A stretch of DNA of 9,812 bases from the NCBI GenBank assembly GCA_017645255.1, contig JAGCPI010000005.1, positions 1 through 9,812 on the forward strand, written 5' to 3'. Every line of letters begins with the position of its first letter. Position 1 is the first letter of the stretch. The notes beneath the pieces were generated by a model. It saw nothing but the letters and a program-made list of their open reading frames with translations. It searched no databases and had not been told where the DNA came from. The translations under genes were made by a program, and so were the position numbers. Origin of the DNA: a bacterium (GTDB taxonomy: Bacteria; Bacillota_I; Bacilli_A; Mycoplasmatales; Mycoplasmoidaceae). Positions 6,352 to 9,812 of the stretch are shown one piece after another.

Positions 6352-6585
6352 ATGAAATATTACAAATTCAACTTAGTGGTTAATAACGACTTCAGTAATT
6401 TAAAAACAATTCCAGATGCATTTGTTGCATGTTGTTAAATCATAGAACAACATAAACCAAATCAGGATGCAGTTGCTTAAATAAAAAGAATGATTAAATG
6501 CATGATGAAATTAAACAATAATCAAGCAAATAACAAAAAATCTCTTAACTAAGGAAATTTGATCCAAAGCACCAACAAATAATAA
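6352..6585 (+). pseudogene. Possible decayed gene fragment
   Basis: ATG 6352 opens a 28-codon frame (MKYYKFNLVVNNDFSNLKTI...) ending at TAA 6436. The same frame continues with protein-like composition through two more TAA codons (IIEQHKPNQDAVA, then IKRMIKCMMKLNNNQANNKK). The start FNLVVNNDFSNLKTIPDAF faintly recalls the N-terminus of the 469-aa protein (IDLNINLLSFQNYDNIPTSL), so it may be the remains of a third paralogue. The resemblance is short and could be chance. Confidence 0.25.
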
Positions 6586-6683
6586 TTTACGATTAATTAT
6601 ACGAATTAGCAAAAATAACTCAAATCTTGCTAATTTTATTTTATCAAAAGTAATAAGAGAACCAATTTTCTTATGAATCGGAA

Positions 6684-6689
6684 TTATAA
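6684..6689 (+). promoter_or_regulatory. Candidate -10 box of the 469-aa gene
   Basis: TATAAT about 45 bases before ATG 6732. No clear -35 is visible, which is common in mollicutes. Confidence 0.4.
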
Positions 6690-6731
6690 TATGAAGCACG
6701 ATATAAAATTTATAAAAAAGAACGAACAATT

Positions 6732-8141
6732 ATGCAAACAATCGATTTAAATATTAACTTACTTTCATTTCAAAACTATGATAATATTCCAACTTCACTA
6801 CAAGATTTAATTGGGAATGAATATGTCCATTTATCACCAATGAATGAAAATAAGGATGTAGATCTTCAATATGATGAAAGTACCGAAACTTTAAAAATAA
6901 TTCATCATCAATGAACAATTACAACACTTGATTTCATGGTCACATCCTCAACAAACGAATATAATGTAAATTTTTTACTTGGCATCATTAATTTAGTAAT
7001 GAAAGATTACCAACTAACCATTAAAAGTAAAGGTGGTACTTTTACTCCAATTATTAAATCGCAAACAAATAAAAATAATTCAATTCCTTGTTTGTTCATT
7101 AATTATGATGAATCTCAATCTAATACTCATACTGATACAGTTATCACTGTATCACCAGTAAGTATGGATTTAATCATTAAATTAAAAAATAACTTCTCAT
7201 GAACTCAGCAATGAGATAAGGTAATAAAAACAAATGGGGGTTATTTATTAATTAACAAAAATAAGGAGATTAACAACTGCTATTTAAATGGACAAATCTT
7301 AGGTTTTGATCCTAATTTTGAACCAAAATTAATGTATAGTTATGATGTAAGTGAAAACTTTCCTAATCAATACAATGATGATGAAGTACGTGATGATAAT
7401 TGAATGACTGAACATGCAATTCTAAGTGTGCTTAGTAGTTTAAATGAAAAAGATAAAGTGCAAATTTATCAAACAATTTTTAATAATGATAAGTGTTTAG
7501 AATGACAATTTGCAACTGTACAAACATTAATTTTAAACTACTATATAACTATGGAAAAGCAAAAGGAAAAGAAGTGCTCTTATGTGCTGTTACCTGAAGA
7601 TGCAAATCCTTTACCAGATTATGTTGCAGCAGTTGAAGTAACTGGAGCAACAATTATTCCAGTTAATTATGAAGCTTACAAACAACTTTATAACCAAACA
7701 TGAAATGTTCATAATTATGCTCTAACTTTGTTAGCAAATTATTATAAAGATACCAAAATCCCAACTGATCAACTAACTAAATTCCAAAGAAGTATGTTAA
7801 AAGTGCTTGATGATTTTTTAGCAGATTTTGCTAATCATTATGAACCTTTTAAAAAATGATTAATCCAAAATAAATTAGACCAACTACCAATTGGTTTTGT
7901 TAAAGATTATCCAACCCACACTGGTACTTACAATGAATTAATTAAAACTGGGATGATGGACATTATTAATCTAGAAAATTTTGGTTATATGTTCTATACT
8001 GCACACATGATTGTTTGACAAGCAATTGAAAGCAAGGAAATTGATTACTATGATTTCCAAAAAATTTGACAAGTTGGATCAATGAATTTTCTCACCGCAT
8101 TTTTTGCTAGTTCAAATGAAGAAGACAAAAAAGAAAAATAA
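6732..8141 (+). CDS. 469-aa protein of unknown function; paralogue of 3674-5095, possible decayed GHKL-ATPase-like fold
   Basis: ATG 6732 to TAA 8139 is open under code 4, with UGA Trp codons at about 6912, 7200 and later. The ribosome site is weak (only AAAAAAGAACGAAC upstream). Homology to the 473-aa protein is seen as ordered landmarks. LTIKSKGGTFTPII matches LTFTTSNGVFKPII, and GGYLLINKNKE matches YGYVLIPNKN. CYLNGQI (183-189) matches YVNGI, FEPKLMYSYDVSENFP (197-212) matches FTLAYDFEEESFP, and LNEKDKVQIY matches LPKKDKLIIY. LTKFQRSMLKVLDDFLADF matches LTSKQRLNWLTWLAFWDY. Only the order and near-equal length (469 and 473) are conserved; most residues differ, so the duplication is old or selection is diversifying. 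A middle segment, AAVEVTGATIIPVNYEAYK (about 303-321), looks like a Rossmann-like strand-helix unit. There is no signal peptide or clear membrane helix, and the tail is charged (EEDKKEK). There is no coiled-coil partner gene downstream and no clear terminator. Confidence 0.9.
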
Positions 8142-8294
8142 TTAATCTAGAAAATAATACATGCAATGTTTCTGCATTTAGTCGCATTAATTTAAAGCAA
8201 TCCATTTAAAAGTATTGAGATTTTATAATTGCGTAAATACTAAAAAATCATAAAGTAGCAAATTATTTTTGTAGATACTAATACTAGTTAAGAT
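8142..8294. other. Short spacer after the 469-aa gene
   Basis: Only weak dyads (ATGCA/TGCAT near 8161-8177; AGTATT/AATACT at about 8211-8241). No good terminator or gene is visible before the IS relic. Confidence 0.5.
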
Positions 8295-8491
8295 AAACTA
8301 CGATATGAAATTTGGACAAAAATTCAAATTTCATGTTTTTTTATTATAATTGATTTTCAAATTGGGTTGGAGTCATCCACCCTAATTTTTCTTGAATTCG
8401 AACATTATTGTAATCATCAACGTAATTAGTAATAGCTTGTTCTAATTCTTTGGATGACATATTCTTAGCGTCTAGTTTAGAAATTAGTAAT
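8295..8491 (-). mobile_element. Truncated IS copy: right end and transposase C-terminus
   Basis: The reverse complement matches the last ~200 bases of the IS at 143-1464. The terminal repeat begins AAACT at 8295 with extra substitutions (CGATATG for GGGACATG), then the GAAATTTGGACAAAAATTC core. Beyond it lies transposase C-terminal code through SKLDAKNMSSKELEQAITNY. Similarity stops at about 8491. The copy points opposite to the left IS, so the right ends of both face inward around 1465-8294. Confidence 0.88.
8344..8491 (-). pseudogene. Transposase C-terminal fragment
   Basis: About 49 codons remain open to a TAA at 8344-8346. The YNNVRIQEKLGWMTPTQFENQL stretch matches residues 381-403 of the intact transposase. 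Two points are odd. It uses UGG where the intact copy uses UGA, and it has no internal stop, so truncation is not very old or the fragment had a different IS parent. The catalytic core is absent, so it cannot be active. Confidence 0.85.
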
Positions 8492-8694
8492 GCATCCTAT
8501 TAGTTCCAATTTAGTTACTATTCATTATTGATGTAAAAATTTCTAGCAACGTTTGCTAAATATCCAATTAATTTCCAAACTTATTGGTCAATTCCAAGTA
8601 GTTTAACTTGAAAATTTTATGCTTTATTGATTTCTGTTATAAATTAAATGCTTATTATTAGCACCCAATAATTTACCATTAATTGACAATAAAC
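8492..8694. other. Spacer without recognisable gene
   Basis: The TAA-rich sequence beyond the IS break gives short broken frames on the minus strand (LELTNKFGN, then a stop). It may be decayed coding sequence, but I cannot assign it. Confidence 0.4.
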
Positions 8695-8728
8695 AAAAGT
8701 AAGGAATTTTTAATCGTTCCTTACTTTT
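8695..8728. terminator. Bidirectional terminator after the 192-aa membrane gene
   Basis: AAAAGTAAGGAA (8695-8706) pairs perfectly with TTCCTTACTTTT (8717-8728), with T-runs on both strands. It lies just past the stop of the minus-strand gene at 8735. Confidence 0.82.
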
Positions 8729-8734
8729 TTGTTG

Positions 8735-9313
8735 TTAGTTATTTGATGGTGGCATTGAATTAGTACTAGTTCTTTGTTCATCATCTTTTTTCTTTTGTCA
8801 CCATTGAAGTTGGTGATTAAATGGATCATTTGGATTCAACGCATCATTGACAAAGAATGGTTCGTTCTTGCTAATTTTTTCCTTGGCATTCTTTAATATC
8901 TTTTTAAAGGCAAAGAAGCATCAATAAGAGAATGGAAAACCAAGAATAGGGAAACCAGAAGTACACAAGAACAATCCTTGGTTAATGTTAACTAGTTTTG
9001 CACGCAAATAGTAACTCATTTGCATAGAAACAATTATGCGATTTACTTTGTAAAAAGGAATGCAATTAATAAATTCAAGAACTCCTCACAAACAAAGTGT
9101 AATTCCAACTGCACATCAATAATTGACAGGATGATAATTATTTGCAAGCACACACGCACAAATAATACAAATAATTACATCAGCAGTTGTAATTCCTCCA
9201 ACAATTAGCATTAATCCGTTATATTTATCAATTGCTTGCAAATTCTTTAAACCAGTTTGGGGGTCGGTTACTGGTTGTTCATTTGCTCACGGATTAACTC
9301 GATTAAATAACAT
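8735..9313 (-). CDS. Three-helix membrane protein of unknown function (right paralogue)
   Basis: ATG 9313 to TAA 8735 encodes 192 aa with UGA Trp codons (W9, W66 and others); W171-W172 is coded UGG-UGA. AAAGGT lies 8 bases upstream. Predicted helices are at about residues 33-57, 65-88 and 113-137. Between the second and third is a 24-residue basic loop (YKVNRIIVSMQMSYYLRAKL). The C-terminal tail is polar, with NEPFFVNDALNPNDPFN then Ser/Asn-rich. It is homologous along its length to the 181-aa protein at 1541-2086 (NINQG, EKISKNEP, WWQKK), with better-kept ends and a clean terminator. It is downstream of a tiny membrane gene and of tRNA-Arg/tRNA-Ser on the same strand. The family is not recognised; it is probably a lineage-specific mollicute membrane protein. 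Confidence 0.85.
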
Positions 9314-9392
9314 GTTTATAACCTTTCAATTTTTTTTGTTGTTAGGAATTTGTAATTCTTGGTTATACATTTAGGTGACTTGTCAATCATAA

Positions 9393-9500
9393 TTACTTTT
9401 TTTCCATTATGTAATAAATAATTAAGATTAAAACAACGATTGACAAGAAGAATAAAAGAATAATTCCAATGTCAAAGTACCGTGCTTGGTGCGTTGGCAC
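9393..9500 (-). pseudogene. Small single-helix membrane protein, start lost or GTG (paralogue of 2260-2457)
   Basis: A 35-codon frame from GTG 9500 to TAA 9393 reads VPTHQARYFDIG, a hydrophobic helix ending LILIIYYI, and MEKK. This matches the helix of the 65-aa protein, but the C-terminal Gln-rich tail is missing. The best ribosome site (AAAAAAAGG) precedes an ATG at 9511, which is in the wrong frame by one base. Thus either GTG is the start, or a one-base indel has broken the gene. Between it and the next gene (9314-9392) nothing else is visible. Confidence 0.45.
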
Positions 9501-9578
9501 CTTACCGGCATTTTTGTACCTTTTTTTAATTAGTTTAATTTTATATTAATTAAATAATAATGAAAATTGGACATAAAA

Positions 9579-9603
9579 AAATCTGACCATTGTGATCAGA
9601 TTT
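9579..9603 (-). terminator. Terminator of the tRNA-Ser/tRNA-Arg operon
   Basis: AAATCTGA (9579-9586) pairs with TCAGATTT (9596-9603). On the minus strand it is followed by a T-run (9573-9578), 8 bases past the tRNA-Arg 3' end. Confidence 0.85.
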
Positions 9604-9610
9604 CCGCTTA

Positions 9611-9687
9611 TGGCGCGGCATACAGGACTTGAACTTGTGACCTTCAGTTCCGCAAACTGATGCTCTATCCAACTGAGCTAATGCCGC
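9611..9687 (-). tRNA. tRNA-Arg (anticodon GCG)
   Basis: A 77-nt minus-strand cloverleaf with a perfect 7-bp acceptor stem (GCGGCAT/ATGCCGC), discriminator G and encoded CCA. The D-arm is GCTC/GAGC. The anticodon stem TCAGT/ACTGA encloses TTGCGGA, so the anticodon is GCG, reading CGC and CGU. The T-arm loop TTCAAGT is normal, but the stem has an A52-C62 mismatch, shared with the degenerate copy at 2560-2634. In many bacteria this role is taken by an ACG (ICG) tRNA. It is one base downstream of tRNA-Ser. Confidence 0.93.
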
Positions 9688-9688
9688 A

Positions 9689-9780
9689 TGGAGGAGAGTA
9701 GCAGATTCGAACTGCTGAATAAGTGTAACCCTATTGACAACTTTCCAAGCTGTTGCTTTCGACCGCTCAGCCAACTCTCC
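9689..9780 (-). tRNA. tRNA-Ser (anticodon GGA)
   Basis: A 92-nt class II tRNA with acceptor GGAGAGT/ACTCTCC and encoded CCA. The anticodon stem ACAGC/GTTGT contains a G-U pair, and the loop TTGGAAA gives anticodon GGA (UCU/UCC). It has a long variable arm and T-loop TTCGAAT. The discriminator base reads U, whereas bacterial tRNA-Ser usually has G. It is cotranscribed with tRNA-Arg. A false ORF on the minus strand (9550-9774) is only translated tRNA sequence. Confidence 0.94.
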
Positions 9781-9795
9781 AAGTTGTACTTTTTA

Positions 9796-9801
9796 ATTAT
9801 A
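9796..9801 (-). promoter_or_regulatory. -10 box of the tRNA operon
   Basis: TATAAT on the minus strand, 15 bases before the tRNA-Ser 5' end. The -35 would lie at or beyond the window edge. The degenerate tRNA at 2560-2634 has no such box at the matching place. Confidence 0.6.
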
Positions 9802-9812
9802 ATTCATTTTTA

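Larger units (their letters stand above)
6049..6731. other. Spacer with terminator and a possible decayed gene
   Basis: This 683-base stretch holds the terminator at 6167-6202 and a TATAAT at 6329-6334. It also has a frame from 6352 broken by TAA codons, and a second TATAAT near 6684 before the 469-aa gene. No intact gene is convincing. Confidence 0.6.

Noticed and set aside
6511..6729. Minus-strand 72-codon hydrophobic ORF
   Set aside because: AT-rich antisense frame in the spacer before the 469-aa gene, with no ribosome site and ending at a leader; its hydrophobicity is a product of T-rich codons.
2635..6731. CRISPR array
   Set aside because: Repeats are few and of differing sequence; the only direct repeat is a 13-mer pair, with no regular spacer series.
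9020..9208. Plus-strand 62-codon Asn/Ser-rich ORF
   Set aside because: Antisense to the 192-aa membrane gene; composition reflects the complementary strand.
9560..9577. AAAATTGGACA, identical to part of the IS left repeat
   Set aside because: Only 11 bases match and the rest of the repeat is absent; in AT-rich sequence beside a terminator this can be chance.
9550..9774. Minus-strand 74-codon ORF beginning MAERSKATAW
   Set aside because: It is the translated sequence of tRNA-Ser and tRNA-Arg, a well-known false ORF type.

Overview
The window comes from a mollicute (Mycoplasma-like bacterium). It is very AT-rich, and every sizeable gene reads through only if UGA is tryptophan (genetic code 4). 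The transposase, the two ~470-residue proteins and the 100-residue protein all carry in-frame UGA at positions where Trp fits. The content is accessory: an insertion sequence, a relic of a second copy, a duplicated tRNA/membrane-gene block, and unrecognised proteins separated by long hairpin-rich spacers.

Layout. 143-1464 is an IS3/IS150-type element with 31-bp imperfect inverted repeats and one uninterrupted 403-codon transposase with a full DDE triad. 1541-2634 (minus) holds a three-helix membrane protein (181 aa), a one-helix membrane protein (65 aa) and a degenerate tRNA-Arg-like gene. 2635-3673 is about 1 kb without a convincing gene but with many hairpins and a possible short leader ORF. 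3674-5095 encodes a 473-aa protein, followed by a 79-aa basic coiled-coil protein (5128-5367). A spacer with nested dyads and direct repeats leads to a 100-aa protein (5746-6048) that is clearly richer in G+C and has the best ribosome binding site here, followed by a strong terminator at 6167-6202. After a spacer with a possible decayed gene comes a 469-aa protein (6732-8141), which I read as a paralogue of the 473-aa protein. 8295-8491 is the tail of a second IS copy, inverted relative to the first. 8735-9780 (minus) repeats the left block: a 192-aa three-helix membrane protein, a small one-helix protein or relic, a terminator, then intact tRNA-Arg(GCG) and tRNA-Ser(GGA).

Thus a 6-kb stretch with the paralogous 473/469-aa proteins lies between two diverged direct copies of a tRNA-Arg/membrane-protein module and between two inward-facing IS right ends. 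The most interesting content is the pair of large paralogues. From remembered family patterns, they look like a decayed relative of GHKL (HATPase-fold) ATPases, with the fold's landmarks partly kept and the nucleotide-binding residues apparently lost. That is inference and needs profile or structure searches. No function for the system can be proved from the sequence alone.
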